Below are positions 7,578-16,332 of a DNA stretch of 64,000 bases, one piece after another. The translations under genes were made by a program, and so were the position numbers. The notes beneath the pieces are model-generated. The model did not search any database and had not been told where the DNA came from. It worked only from the letters and a program-made list of their open reading frames with translations. This DNA comes from a bacterium (GTDB lineage Bacteria > Actinomycetota > Acidimicrobiia > Spongiisociales > JAENVV01). Each line of letters starts with the position of its first letter. Position 1 is the first letter of the stretch. The stretch covers positions 1 to 64,000 of the forward strand of contig JAHEDI010000001.1 of the NCBI GenBank assembly GCA_024641305.1. Reading direction: 5' to 3'.

Positions 7578-9278
7578 ATGGATGACACAAGATCAACTCA
7601 TTCCGGGAGAACTTATAGTGGCGACAACACCACGGTAAGCGGTTCCGCGGGGGGACGACAGGTTCAGGTTATGGATATTGCTTCAACGCTTCGATACAAC
7701 AAGTGGAAATTCATTGGCCTCGCGCTCGTCGTCATCGCGAGCTTGAACATCATCGCGATGTCCCGTGAACCAGACGTTCCTCAATACAAGGCCAAAGCCC
7801 TCGTCGTTGCCTCTGAACTGGCGATCCGGGTGGACGCCTTCCCTCGCACCGCGGTGGCTATCTTCAACGGCGGAACGGTTGCCCGGCTTGCCGCTAATTA
7901 TGCGGGTACCGGCATCTCACCCGACGACCTGATCCCGGCCATCGTTGACATAACGCCAGTCGAAAACACCTCTGTAGTGGACATCGACGCCATTCATCCT
8001 GATCCAGAGTTGGCTGCGCTGTACGCGAATGCGGCCGGGCGGGCTCTTGCAGAGGAGTTGAACCGGGTGGGCCCGGGGCTCGGGTCGTTTGCTCTTCAGA
8101 TCGAAGCGAGTGTCCCTGTCGATCCTCTCGAGGTATCCCGGCTTCCCAATATGGTGTTTAGCGTGGTTGCAGCTCTTCTGCTGGTCGCTGGCCTGGCCGC
8201 GCTAGTGGCGTTTATGCAAGGGTCTGGTCACGCCGTACCGCTGTTTGGCGGCCCCGTTGGCAAGCCTGGCCCGGACGATGCTGACGACCCAGATTCTGGA
8301 GATAGTGCGGCCGACAAAGACGCGATCATCGGAACGGTCAAGCTCGGCAAACCAGCGCCAAATCTCGCCATCCGACCTCGAGCTGATTCCACCAATCAGA
8401 AAGCAGTTGCTCCGGGTCCTGCATCGATTCCAACCTTCGAACGCTCACTGGCGCCACCGCCAGCTCCGAGAGCGGAACCGCCAATGTCCCCCCTGGTATC
8501 CACTGGAGATCAGATGGAACCGATCGCACCTCTTATCTCGCACCTTGAGTCGCTTAGCCAACCGTCACCAATGCATCCGCTTCTATTCGTCGACGAGCAG
8601 GCCGCCCACGTCTTGGAGTCGATTGATGGGGTAGACGCGGTTTTCGCGGCTCGATTGGTCGCGGCGGGTATCACCGCCATCCAAGATCTCGGCGAGGCGG
8701 ACGGCAAGTGGCTATCTGACGCGATAGAAGTCCGGAGAGACATCGTGGTCGATTGGATCAGCCAGGCACAACAACTGATCGCTCCGGCCGTCGAGGAGTC
8801 GGACGTCTCGACTGAAGACGTTGATCGCGGGCAGTCCAAAGATGGTGTCGATGCCGAAGTCCGGTGGCCATCTTCAACCGCTGCATCCGACCCCACTCAG
8901 GCATCGGATGCGTCAGCAGCCGATGATTTGGCTAAGGAGCCGCACGCCGATACGACGCTCGGGACATCTGAACTTCCCGTTCCCGAGCGTGCTGCCCCAC
9001 CGCTGGCGCCTGGGCCAGCGACAAACGGGCATAAGAAGCCGCCGCCGACCGTCAGACGGTATCCGGTGGAAGAAGGAGAAACACTGACCCTGCGCTCGAT
9101 TAGGGGGATCGGCGCGGTATTCGCCGAACGCCTTACAACGGTCGGGATCACGACAATCGAAGACCTCGCCACCGCTAATGCGAGTGGATTGGCTTACACC
9201 ATGGAGGTCCGGTACGGGACGGTAGCTGACTGGATCAAGCAGGCGAAAGCTCTTAGCTCGCCAATCGATGGCGGGTAA
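7578..9278 (+). CDS. Wzz-like polysaccharide chain-length/export protein fused to two helix-hairpin-helix modules
   Basis: About 566 residues from the ATG at 7578; an in-frame ATG at 7671 (MDIASTLRYNKWKF) is an alternative start closer to a typical Wzz N-terminus. Two transmembrane segments (WKFIGLALVVIASLNIIAM and MVFSVVAALLLVAGLAALVAF) flank an extracytoplasmic region of about 110 residues, the topology of Wzz/tyrosine-kinase adaptor proteins. The cytoplasmic side is a long disordered Pro/Ala/Asp-rich region with two similar HhH-like modules (IDGVDAVFAARLVAAGI..IQDL and IRGIGAVFAERLTTVGI..IEDL, encoded near 8600-8780 and 9070-9250). HhH folds usually bind nucleic acid or mediate contacts. 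The combination is unusual, and the gene leads the polysaccharide cluster. Confidence 0.75.
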   Translation: MDDTRSTHSGRTYSGDNTTVSGSAGGRQVQVMDIASTLRYNKWKFIGLALVVIASLNIIAMSREPDVPQYKAKALVVASELAIRVDAFPRTAVAIFNGGTVARLAANYAGTGISPDDLIPAIVDITPVENTSVVDIDAIHPDPELAALYANAAGRALAEELNRVGPGLGSFALQIEASVPVDPLEVSRLPNMVFSVVAALLLVAGLAALVAFMQGSGHAVPLFGGPVGKPGPDDADDPDSGDSAADKDAIIGTVKLGKPAPNLAIRPRADSTNQKAVAPGPASIPTFERSLAPPPAPRAEPPMSPLVSTGDQMEPIAPLISHLESLSQPSPMHPLLFVDEQAAHVLESIDGVDAVFAARLVAAGITAIQDLGEADGKWLSDAIEVRRDIVVDWISQAQQLIAPAVEESDVSTEDVDRGQSKDGVDAEVRWPSSTAASDPTQASDASAADDLAKEPHADTTLGTSELPVPERAAPPLAPGPATNGHKKPPPTVRRYPVEEGETLTLRSIRGIGAVFAERLTTVGITTIEDLATANASGLAYTMEVRYGTVADWIKQAKALSSPIDGG

Positions 9279-10539
9279 GACTCCCGGTAGGCTCGGGAAC
9301 CTCGTTGGCGGTGACCACCAGCACTGCGTAGATAAGACCAAGCCAGAAATATTTGAAGGTCAGTTGCGATAGGAATGTGCTGGCGAACATAAGCCCCATC
9401 AGTCCGGCGAACCCTCCGCCTCGTGCTCTGACCGGTAGGCGGAACACATCTCGGGCGATTATGAAGATCGCCGCGACCTGAAGAAACAGGCCGATCGCAC
9501 CCAACTCAATCAGCGTTTGGATCCAGATTGAGTGCGCTTGATATCGAAATTTCGTCCCCGCGGCCGCCTGCGTCGTGAGGAAGGCGTCTTCGTGAACGTA
9601 GGAGAACGTGTCATAGCCGCTGCCAACCGCGCAGTACTCCGGGCAAGCCGTCAGTCCGAGTCTCCAGATGTCCGTTCTCCCCGTTGTACCCGTGTTGTCG
9701 GCGCGCGCCAAAAACGTCGATGGCGAGAGCAACACGACCGGCAACACCATCAATCCGACGAGAACCAACGTACCGAGTCCCCGCCGCTGAGAAACAAGCG
9801 TGATGACAACAACTATCCCGACTGCCAGGATGCCACCCCGAGAGGCCGTAAGGAGGACGGCCACGCCCGCCAGGCCGGCGGCGGCCAGGAACATCACGCG
9901 AACCCGACGGGGATGATCTCGATCGAGGCCCTCCCATAACGCTATGGCGATCGGCATCACCAAAGCGGCCGCAGTGATGTTCGGGTCGCCTCCCTCGCCT
10001 CCGCCACCACCCGTAATCTCGAATCGAGCCAAACCTGCTCCGGTTTTCGGGAGCGTACCCGTGGCCGCCAGAGCGAGGGCGTATGCCCCGGTCAGAGCGC
10101 CACCGCCGGCTATCCACCGTTTCACCTCCTGCAGCTCGCTTCGGGTTATCGGGGTCAAAACAATCACCACGAACAACCCAATCAGGACCGCGAGGACCAT
10201 GAGTCCGTTGCCTGTGGCAGTCGGACGGATCGACCAGGCCGAGCTTGCAGCCGCCCATGCCAGAAACAAAGTCCAAACCGCCAAACTCAGAGTCGGTGTT
10301 CTCACCAGGCGGCGTTCTTTGATCCAGCGAGCAACGTATAGCGCTCCGACGAACACGCCTAGAAGCGACGAGAGCGTCGAGAAGGCCCGGGGGAGTCCGA
10401 CCGGTATCGCGACTGCCGACCCAAATGGGAGAACGGCGAGATAGGCGGCAAGGAACCGGACTGGACGTTTCCACATCCATAGGGCCGCCGCTGCCATGGC
10501 GGGAAGGCAGGCAATCAGCAGAATCAGGGTTGTATTCAC
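9253..10539 (-). CDS. O-antigen ligase/polymerase family membrane protein (Wzy/WaaL-like)
   Basis: This 428-residue protein has around a dozen predicted membrane helices and the family's large loop with GSGYDTFSYVHEDAFLTT...AHSIWIQTLIELGAIGLFLQV, which resembles the Wzy_C region where a conserved His acts in glycan transfer. It starts at a GTG with AAAGG upstream. Its 3' end overlaps the convergent Wzz-like gene by 26 bases. In a Wzx/Wzy pathway this protein would polymerise lipid-linked repeat units outside the membrane. The neighbouring flippase, Wzz-like protein and glycosyltransferases support that role. Confidence 0.85.
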   Translation of the reverse strand: MNTTLILLIACLPAMAAAALWMWKRPVRFLAAYLAVLPFGSAVAIPVGLPRAFSTLSSLLGVFVGALYVARWIKERRLVRTPTLSLAVWTLFLAWAAASSAWSIRPTATGNGLMVLAVLIGLFVVIVLTPITRSELQEVKRWIAGGGALTGAYALALAATGTLPKTGAGLARFEITGGGGGEGGDPNITAAALVMPIAIALWEGLDRDHPRRVRVMFLAAAGLAGVAVLLTASRGGILAVGIVVVITLVSQRRGLGTLVLVGLMVLPVVLLSPSTFLARADNTGTTGRTDIWRLGLTACPEYCAVGSGYDTFSYVHEDAFLTTQAAAGTKFRYQAHSIWIQTLIELGAIGLFLQVAAIFIIARDVFRLPVRARGGGFAGLMGLMFASTFLSQLTFKYFWLGLIYAVLVVTANEVPEPTGSLTRHRLAS

Positions 10540-10642
10540 GCCGGCCTTTCTTCCATGGCAATCGGTCCATGTCGATGTCCGCCAGTTCTCAATAAATTCA
10601 AGATCGTTTCATTCAATCTGACGAACAGGCGACGAAACAAAA

Positions 10643-12166
10643 CTAGCTCCGAAATCCGAGCGGTTTCTCCAACGAGCAGTGCAGTAGTTGAGTTGATCGA
10701 GAATTGAGCCAGGTCGGAGAGGCAAGGCTCGCTGCCTCTCGCACCGCTTGCTGTACCCAGCACATCACGAACAGATCATCCACGGCATCGGATGGAATGT
10801 CGACGACGGTGCGATATTGACGGATATGGTCGAACAGCGCCTCGCGCAGAGGTGAAGCCGCCAAGAGCTGCTGGGAGAATACCGCCGACGTATATCTGAT
10901 ACCGGAGACGTCTGCCAGAAACACGCCGAGAGTCCTGGCAAACACGAATAAGTCCCAGAGGGGAACTCCTTCGGGATCGGCGTTTTCCCAGTCCAGGACT
11001 CCGACTCTATGACCACTGTCGAGGAGAAGATTCCAGACGCCGAAGTCGCCATGCATGAAGACCGTCGGAAGGTCTATCCGACTGAGTCGGGCGACCGTCT
11101 GCGCGAGGCCGCTGACGACGTCCGGTGGTGGCTGGTAAAGCTCAATCAGATCATCAGCCAGACGACGCATTGCCGTTCCACAATCACCTAAAACCGCCTG
11201 AGTCACGGTAACCGCAGAGAGGTTGATGGCAGCCTGGAAGCCCGCCGTGGCCGCCTCATCACCCGGGTCACGGGTGGCCAGTTGCCTGAATGGGACGCCG
11301 TCTATTTTGGTTTGACACACCACCAAGCGATCTGCGTAGGTTGTCTCGAATATCATGGTCGGGATAACAAATTCGATACCTGGGACATCGGCCAGGGATC
11401 GGATCGCGTTGGCTTCGGCTCTGAGTCGTTCGTTGAATCGGGCGGCCTGGGTGAGTTTTACGATGGTTGGGGGCGCCTCGTTCGTCCGGTCAAGCTGGAA
11501 GACGACTTTTTGTGAAGCGAACCCGCGGGGTGGGCCGAACAACCAGCGTGATGTCGCGAACGTCACGCCGTGAGCGGTCCCCAGATCGATCAGGTACCGG
11601 GGGAGCGACGGAGCACCGAGCTGGACGGACACGCTGGCCTCATTCCTCCGGGACACCTCGTGATCCGGGACCAATACAAATGGGACATCAGAGGCATGCC
11701 GTCTCGATCGGTCCGAAATGCTCATACCAAATAGCGCCGCCACCTTCGCTCCGACCAGTCGCCGGAGCAACCCGAGACGGTGACCAAAGAACGACGTGAC
11801 TCCAGTACGAAAAACGATCCATCCTGGGCGAGCTGACACGCTGACGCTTCCCGGCAATTGTATGATGGCCGCCTCGGGCACCAGCTCTGGTTGAACGGTC
11901 TCGAAGACCCTGTATACCCAGTCGTCGTCGGTACTCACCACGATCAATGCGTCAATATCTGAGACTCCACTGGTCTCGCCGTGATCCACAACCGTGACAT
12001 TCTCCACCAAATCTCGCAATGCTGACATGATCTCGAGAGGAGGCTCACCCAGGCATACGACCTGGCGATGGCCGCCAAGCAAGTACAGCCACGCTGCGTC
12101 CGTCGACTGTTGAAGGTTCGAAGAAGGATCCATGACCAATCTTCTGGTCTCGGCAAGAATGGTCAC
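10643..12166 (-). CDS. Two-domain protein with C-terminal aminoglycoside-phosphotransferase-fold kinase domain
   Basis: 507 residues. The C-terminal half has APH/choline-kinase motifs: a beta-strand lysine (PTIVKLTQ), the catalytic loop HGDFGVWNLLL and the metal-binding VLDWENAD. The N-terminal 190 residues look Rossmann-like (VVCLGEPPLEIMSAL, IDALIVVSTDDDW), perhaps a degenerate methyltransferase fold (inference). The GTG start overlaps the stop of the flippase gene as GTGA, indicating translational coupling. It probably phosphorylates a sugar, polyol or lipid-linked intermediate of the polysaccharide. An antibiotic-resistance role is unlikely in this context. Confidence 0.7.
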   Translation of the reverse strand: MTILAETRRLVMDPSSNLQQSTDAAWLYLLGGHRQVVCLGEPPLEIMSALRDLVENVTVVDHGETSGVSDIDALIVVSTDDDWVYRVFETVQPELVPEAAIIQLPGSVSVSARPGWIVFRTGVTSFFGHRLGLLRRLVGAKVAALFGMSISDRSRRHASDVPFVLVPDHEVSRRNEASVSVQLGAPSLPRYLIDLGTAHGVTFATSRWLFGPPRGFASQKVVFQLDRTNEAPPTIVKLTQAARFNERLRAEANAIRSLADVPGIEFVIPTMIFETTYADRLVVCQTKIDGVPFRQLATRDPGDEAATAGFQAAINLSAVTVTQAVLGDCGTAMRRLADDLIELYQPPPDVVSGLAQTVARLSRIDLPTVFMHGDFGVWNLLLDSGHRVGVLDWENADPEGVPLWDLFVFARTLGVFLADVSGIRYTSAVFSQQLLAASPLREALFDHIRQYRTVVDIPSDAVDDLFVMCWVQQAVREAASLASPTWLNSRSTQLLHCSLEKPLGFRS

Positions 12167-13713
12167 TTGACGAGATACTTGATCAGTGGAATGCGGCCCA
12201 ACCCAGGGAACGCGTCTTCAACCTGGAGAACGCCACGGCTAGCAACGACAGCGCCGAGCGAGAGCACGACCCAAATGCCGATTCGGGTCGTCAGAGAGAG
12301 GTCGCTTCCATACCCGACGAATGCCGCGCAAGCAGTGACCAGTACGACGATCGTGTAGATCAACCAGCTCGACTTCGGCGGCCCTGAGACATCAGTCTTG
12401 CGGATTAACCCGTACTGTTTCGCCAGGTTGTGGATGAGAAAAGTCCCGGCGGTCCCCATCGCCGCACCAAGCGGCCCGTAGCGGGGGATGAGCAGCAAGT
12501 TCAGCGAGATATTGGCCACCAACGTAAAGCCGTTTGCACTGACCAGAAACCCGATCTTTCGATACACATTCAAAGTCATCCCGTTGAAACCGAACATGGC
12601 GTTGACGAAGTAGCCCCCTGCCAATACCCCCAGGAGCACCGCCGAATCGGAGTACTCGGCCCCGAGCAGTTTTGTAGTGAGCTCCTGGTTGAACAGGAGG
12701 CACAAGGTGAGGACCGGAAGTGTCAGGACCATGATCCAGTTCGCCGTCTCCCAATACCGCCGGCTGACGTCTTGGTGGCGACCACGTGCATATAAGCGGG
12801 CCACGTAGGGAATATAGAGCACCCCGAATGCCTGGAGTACCAGCTGTGTGAATTTGGCGGTTGGCTGTACAGCCCGAATCGCCGCGACATCACTGGCCGA
12901 TCCGAAGAACTGCAGGAGAACGGAGTCTGTGCCGTTGATCGCCATAAAGACCAGATCGGTCGTCAGTAGCGGTAGTGAAAAGGTGGCGAGAGCGCGAATC
13001 GGGAAGTGGATTGTGGCGGTCGGGTCTGCAGCTCTTCGACCGGCCAAATATCGCCCAATAAATGAAACGAAAATAGCGACGCCTACGATCCCGGCAACGG
13101 CATATCCAGCGGCCAGAAACTGCACACTGCTGTTCGTACGGATGAGTAGTCCGACGGCCAAGAGTTTCAGTAGGGGAGCCATCACATATTCACGAAGGAA
13201 GATGGCCCTCGTCTTGCGAAACGTAGCCAAGACTGTGACGAGCAAATTATCAAACGCCGTCGTGGGCACCAATATGATCAGAACGGCAAGAACCGCAACG
13301 GTTTGCGGGTCGTCGATGAGCCGGCCTTCAATGAACGAACGTCCTGCCCAGAAGCCCACAGCGATCACGGCTCCCAGAGCTGCGGTGAGACCACCAACGA
13401 ATCGAATGGCGCCGATCATGGATCCGGTGTCACCCGTTTCGTCATAGATGGGCAGGTATCTCGAGAGCCCTCGATCGAGTCCCAGCTGGATGAACGCCTG
13501 AAGGACCGTCACCACCGACAGCGCATACGCGAATGCGCCATAGTCGCTCTTGCTGAGGTAACGGATGATCAGGATCTGCGTCGCGTACCCAACGCCCGAC
13601 GAGAGCAGCCGTCCAGCCAGCAATAGGCTCGATCCCCGCACCTGGCTACGCGACTCCGACTCGACAGTGTTGCCGGCGGACGCGTCGATCCCCCCTAATT
13701 CTTGGTTACTCAA
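12163..13713 (-). CDS. Wzx-type polysaccharide flippase (MATE/MVF superfamily)
   Basis: 516 residues with about 14 hydrophobic helices. It opens with GSSLLLAGRLLSSGVGYATQILIIRYLSKSDYGAFAYALSVV, cut here only to show the typical polysaccharide-biosynthesis N-terminal pattern (key part: LLLAGRLLSSGVGY, LSKSDYGAFAYALS). Proteins of this family flip undecaprenyl-linked repeat units across the membrane. The start is a TTG at 13713 with only a weak ribosome binding site, 18 bases after the upstream SLH-like gene. It is coupled through a GTGA overlap to the downstream kinase gene. Confidence 0.85.
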   Translation of the reverse strand: MSNQELGGIDASAGNTVESESRSQVRGSSLLLAGRLLSSGVGYATQILIIRYLSKSDYGAFAYALSVVTVLQAFIQLGLDRGLSRYLPIYDETGDTGSMIGAIRFVGGLTAALGAVIAVGFWAGRSFIEGRLIDDPQTVAVLAVLIILVPTTAFDNLLVTVLATFRKTRAIFLREYVMAPLLKLLAVGLLIRTNSSVQFLAAGYAVAGIVGVAIFVSFIGRYLAGRRAADPTATIHFPIRALATFSLPLLTTDLVFMAINGTDSVLLQFFGSASDVAAIRAVQPTAKFTQLVLQAFGVLYIPYVARLYARGRHQDVSRRYWETANWIMVLTLPVLTLCLLFNQELTTKLLGAEYSDSAVLLGVLAGGYFVNAMFGFNGMTLNVYRKIGFLVSANGFTLVANISLNLLLIPRYGPLGAAMGTAGTFLIHNLAKQYGLIRKTDVSGPPKSSWLIYTIVVLVTACAAFVGYGSDLSLTTRIGIWVVLSLGAVVASRGVLQVEDAFPGLGRIPLIKYLVK

Positions 13714-13731
13714 GTTCTATGCGGCTGAAAT

Positions 13732-15216
13732 TCAGCCTTCCCTAGCCCTTCTCAAAAACGCAGCCATTTGGCCCCGGGTTACGTAGTTCTCTGGGCAAAA
13801 AGTTGTGGCGCCACAACCGTGCGTGATTCCAGCCTTCTCCAGTCGAACGATATCGTCAGCAAAGATGCTATCCCTGATATCAGTGAACGGTGACGACCCC
13901 CCGGCGGTCAGCTGGAAACCCCGAACAAGAAATGCAGCCATTTCTCCTCGCGTCACGAGCCTACCAGGGCAAAACCTTTCCGGTCCACAGCCGTTAGTAA
14001 TCCCCGCCGCGAAGAGACGGTCAATGTCGTTTTCGAATGTGTCGTCGACAGTATCAACGAAGTGGGCTGAGGGTGCGTTGCTCAATCCGAGCGTCCGCTT
14101 GAGGAACGCCGCCATTTCCCCTCGCGTCACCGGACGATTCGGGCAGAAGCGCCCAGACCCACATCCTGAGGTGATGCCTGCTCCGACAAGCCAGGTGATA
14201 TCTGCCTCAAAGACATGTCCCGCGACGTCAACGAAGCCGCTCGGAGACGCGGGGGAGTCATCGGGAGCCGCAAGAACCTCAAGGTGCTCGCCCCTGACCT
14301 TGCACAAACTCTCGCGATTCAGGTTCCACTTCTGGCCACGACCACTCGCCAGGGTGTCTTCAAGTTTGAGCTCTATGGCACCGCCAGTGCTATCCGCTAC
14401 GACCATGCCGTATTCCTGGAGTCCACGAGCGATAACGAGGGCCTGGCCGGACAAACCCAAGGCAACGAGATCAACATTCGGCTTTATCCGGATCCGGGTG
14501 CCCTGCTTAGGGGCATTGGGGTTGGTGGTACTGCCGTCGCTATCAAGCATCGGAAATACAAACCCGGAGTTGGCGGTATTCACCCCAACCTTCACAACAT
14601 TGTCCAGTTTGCCGTCCGCGATGTCGTCGTAGTTGACCATCGCAACCGCACCCGGATATCCCCGGAACGTTCCCCGGTTCCGCGAGTCATCCGAGGCCGC
14701 GAGTCTGTGGTCGAGTCCATTGGAGTCCAGGTAAGCGATGCTTCCGCCGTTGGTTGTCCAGGTGTGCTTGGAAGAGTCATATCTGGCCTTCGAGAACTGG
14801 GCCACGACACCCTTGACCGTGTCATAAACGACCATCTCACCGTCGGATGTGTCCGCCGGCACGGCCCCAAGCGGAATATGAAGCGACCCGAACTCAGGCG
14901 GTAGCGAGTACTTTGCTTCGATGACGTCGTAAACGGGGTCGGATGCATCGGCAACGTAGGTAGGCATACCCCAGCTATTGCCTGCGGTTCCCGACAGGGT
15001 GATGCACCCATTTAGATCGTTGTCCGCCACCAAAAAGTCGATGATTCCCTTTGAGTTCGGATGTACCGCAGCATTTGGTCCGGCGGCAGTGTTCCAATAG
15101 GAGTCAGAAGTGAACGCATCGGGCGTCGACGAAGCCGCCGTGGCAACAGATGCTGCCGTGACGGCGGCAACCACGCTTACGGTCAAAATCAGTTTGGTTC
15201 GCAGTCGATTCATCAT
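13732..15216 (-). CDS. Secreted protein: unassigned actinobacterial domain plus three SLH-like repeats
   Basis: About 494 residues from the MMNRLRTK start, with a signal peptide ending near ASVATA. Residues about 35-320 form a domain shared with the next gene (landmarks: DSYWN, WGMP.Y, P.EF.SL.IPLGA.PADT.D.EM.VYD, GGS.AYLDSNGL, ARGLQEYG). From memory this resembles a widespread secreted actinobacterial family without a function I can assign. The last 165 residues are three SLH-like repeats with cysteine pairs (GCG...FCP). It sits inside the polysaccharide cluster directly upstream of the flippase gene, so a wall-anchored, glycan-related role is plausible. Confidence 0.8.
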   Translation of the reverse strand: MMNRLRTKLILTVSVVAAVTAASVATAASSTPDAFTSDSYWNTAAGPNAAVHPNSKGIIDFLVADNDLNGCITLSGTAGNSWGMPTYVADASDPVYDVIEAKYSLPPEFGSLHIPLGAVPADTSDGEMVVYDTVKGVVAQFSKARYDSSKHTWTTNGGSIAYLDSNGLDHRLAASDDSRNRGTFRGYPGAVAMVNYDDIADGKLDNVVKVGVNTANSGFVFPMLDSDGSTTNPNAPKQGTRIRIKPNVDLVALGLSGQALVIARGLQEYGMVVADSTGGAIELKLEDTLASGRGQKWNLNRESLCKVRGEHLEVLAAPDDSPASPSGFVDVAGHVFEADITWLVGAGITSGCGSGRFCPNRPVTRGEMAAFLKRTLGLSNAPSAHFVDTVDDTFENDIDRLFAAGITNGCGPERFCPGRLVTRGEMAAFLVRGFQLTAGGSSPFTDIRDSIFADDIVRLEKAGITHGCGATTFCPENYVTRGQMAAFLRRAREG

Positions 15217-15308
15217 CGGCCTCTTCTCCAGTTGCTGCGCTCCCAGCCAGCCTGGAGATATCACCTTATCGGTCACCGGGTGGCTACCCAAAGTGATTTT
15301 TTCGCACC

Positions 15309-16268
15309 CTAGTCGAGCGGGGTCTCCACGATTTGCAGATCAGCTGCCGTTATCGCACACAGGCTTTTCTCGTTCAAATCCCACCGGCCAGGGGTCCCGC
15401 TTCGCACCATGTCCTCCAAATACAAGACGATCGAACCGCCGGTACTGTCGCCGATGATCGCGCCGTACTCCTGCAACCCGCGTGCGATGATCAACGCCTG
15501 CGGAGCGAGGCCGAGTGATGTCAGGTCAAGGTCGGGCCGTATCCGTATGCGGGCACCTTGGGGTGGAGCCGCGGCGATTTCCAAGTCGCCGTCGCTGCCA
15601 AGCATGGGAGCGACGGCCTCATTGCGAGAATTGTGGACACCGATCTTGATGACGTTGTCGACCAGCCCAGCCACCACATCGTCATAGCTAATCGCGGCAA
15701 CGGCGCCGTTATAGCCACGAAATGACCCGCCATTTCTCGGTTCGTCCGATCCGTCCATCGCTCCGTACAGGCCATTTGAGTCAAGGTAGGCGACGCTTCC
15801 CCCGGTTACCGACCACGTGTTGGAGGCTGCAGAGAACGTCGCCTTCGACAGCTGAGCCACCAGGCCTCGTTCGACGTCGTAGACGATCATCTCTGAATCT
15901 CTCGTGTCGGCGGGCTGCGCACCCAGCGGGATCCGGAGCGACGCGAACTCGGGAGGCACAGCGTATTTAGTGGACGTGACGTTGTATTCGGGCGAGCTCG
16001 CCTCGGCCATGTAGATCGGCATACCCCAACGATTGGAACCAGTGCCCGTGAGCAATATGCACCCATCGAACTGGTTGTCTGCTGCCAGGAAGGACACCAT
16101 CTCATCCGAGTCAGGGTGAATGGCCGCATTCTCAGGAATCGGTAGGTTCCAATAGGAATCAGCCGAAAAGGCGTCTGGTATTGGCACCCGAGAGGGAGCG
16201 CGATTCATCGACATGAAGATCAACGCCACACCTGCTGCGGCTAGCAAAACAATCGCCAATCGCTTCAC
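15309..16268 (-). CDS. Secreted/membrane-anchored paralog of the same unassigned domain, without SLH-like repeats
   Basis: 319 residues. The N-terminus MKRLAIVLLAAAGVALIFMSM is an uncleaved anchor or signal peptide. The remainder aligns throughout with the N-terminal domain of the neighbouring protein (DSYWN, WGMPIYMAEA, SLRIPLGAQPADT, GGSVAYLDSNGL, ARGLQEYGAIIGDSTGG). The two genes are consecutive on the same strand (92 bases apart) and arose by duplication. One copy gained or kept SLH-like repeats and the other stayed membrane-proximal. No catalytic residues could be assigned. Confidence 0.8.
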   Translation of the reverse strand: MKRLAIVLLAAAGVALIFMSMNRAPSRVPIPDAFSADSYWNLPIPENAAIHPDSDEMVSFLAADNQFDGCILLTGTGSNRWGMPIYMAEASSPEYNVTSTKYAVPPEFASLRIPLGAQPADTRDSEMIVYDVERGLVAQLSKATFSAASNTWSVTGGSVAYLDSNGLYGAMDGSDEPRNGGSFRGYNGAVAAISYDDVVAGLVDNVIKIGVHNSRNEAVAPMLGSDGDLEIAAAPPQGARIRIRPDLDLTSLGLAPQALIIARGLQEYGAIIGDSTGGSIVLYLEDMVRSGTPGRWDLNEKSLCAITAADLQIVETPLD

Positions 16269-16319
16269 GTCCGCATCTCACTCCTGGTAGGCCCTATTTT
16301 GCCCACCCACAGTAGTCGC

Positions 16320-16325
16320 TACGAT
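16320..16325 (+). promoter_or_regulatory. -10-like TACGAT hexamer giving a probable leaderless GTG start
   Basis: TACGAT (TANNNT) ends seven bases before the GTG at 16333, so transcription would start at or next to the initiation codon. No ribosome binding site is present. Three other genes in the window share this arrangement. Confidence 0.45.
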
Positions 16326-16332
16326 ATCGCTG

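Noticed and set aside
13723..13737. GGCTGAA-A-TTCAGCC palindrome at the end of the SLH-like gene as a terminator
   Set aside because: The stem is short, covers the stop codon and has no T-tract. The flippase gene begins (reading leftward) only 18 bases after the SLH-like stop and is probably on the same transcript.
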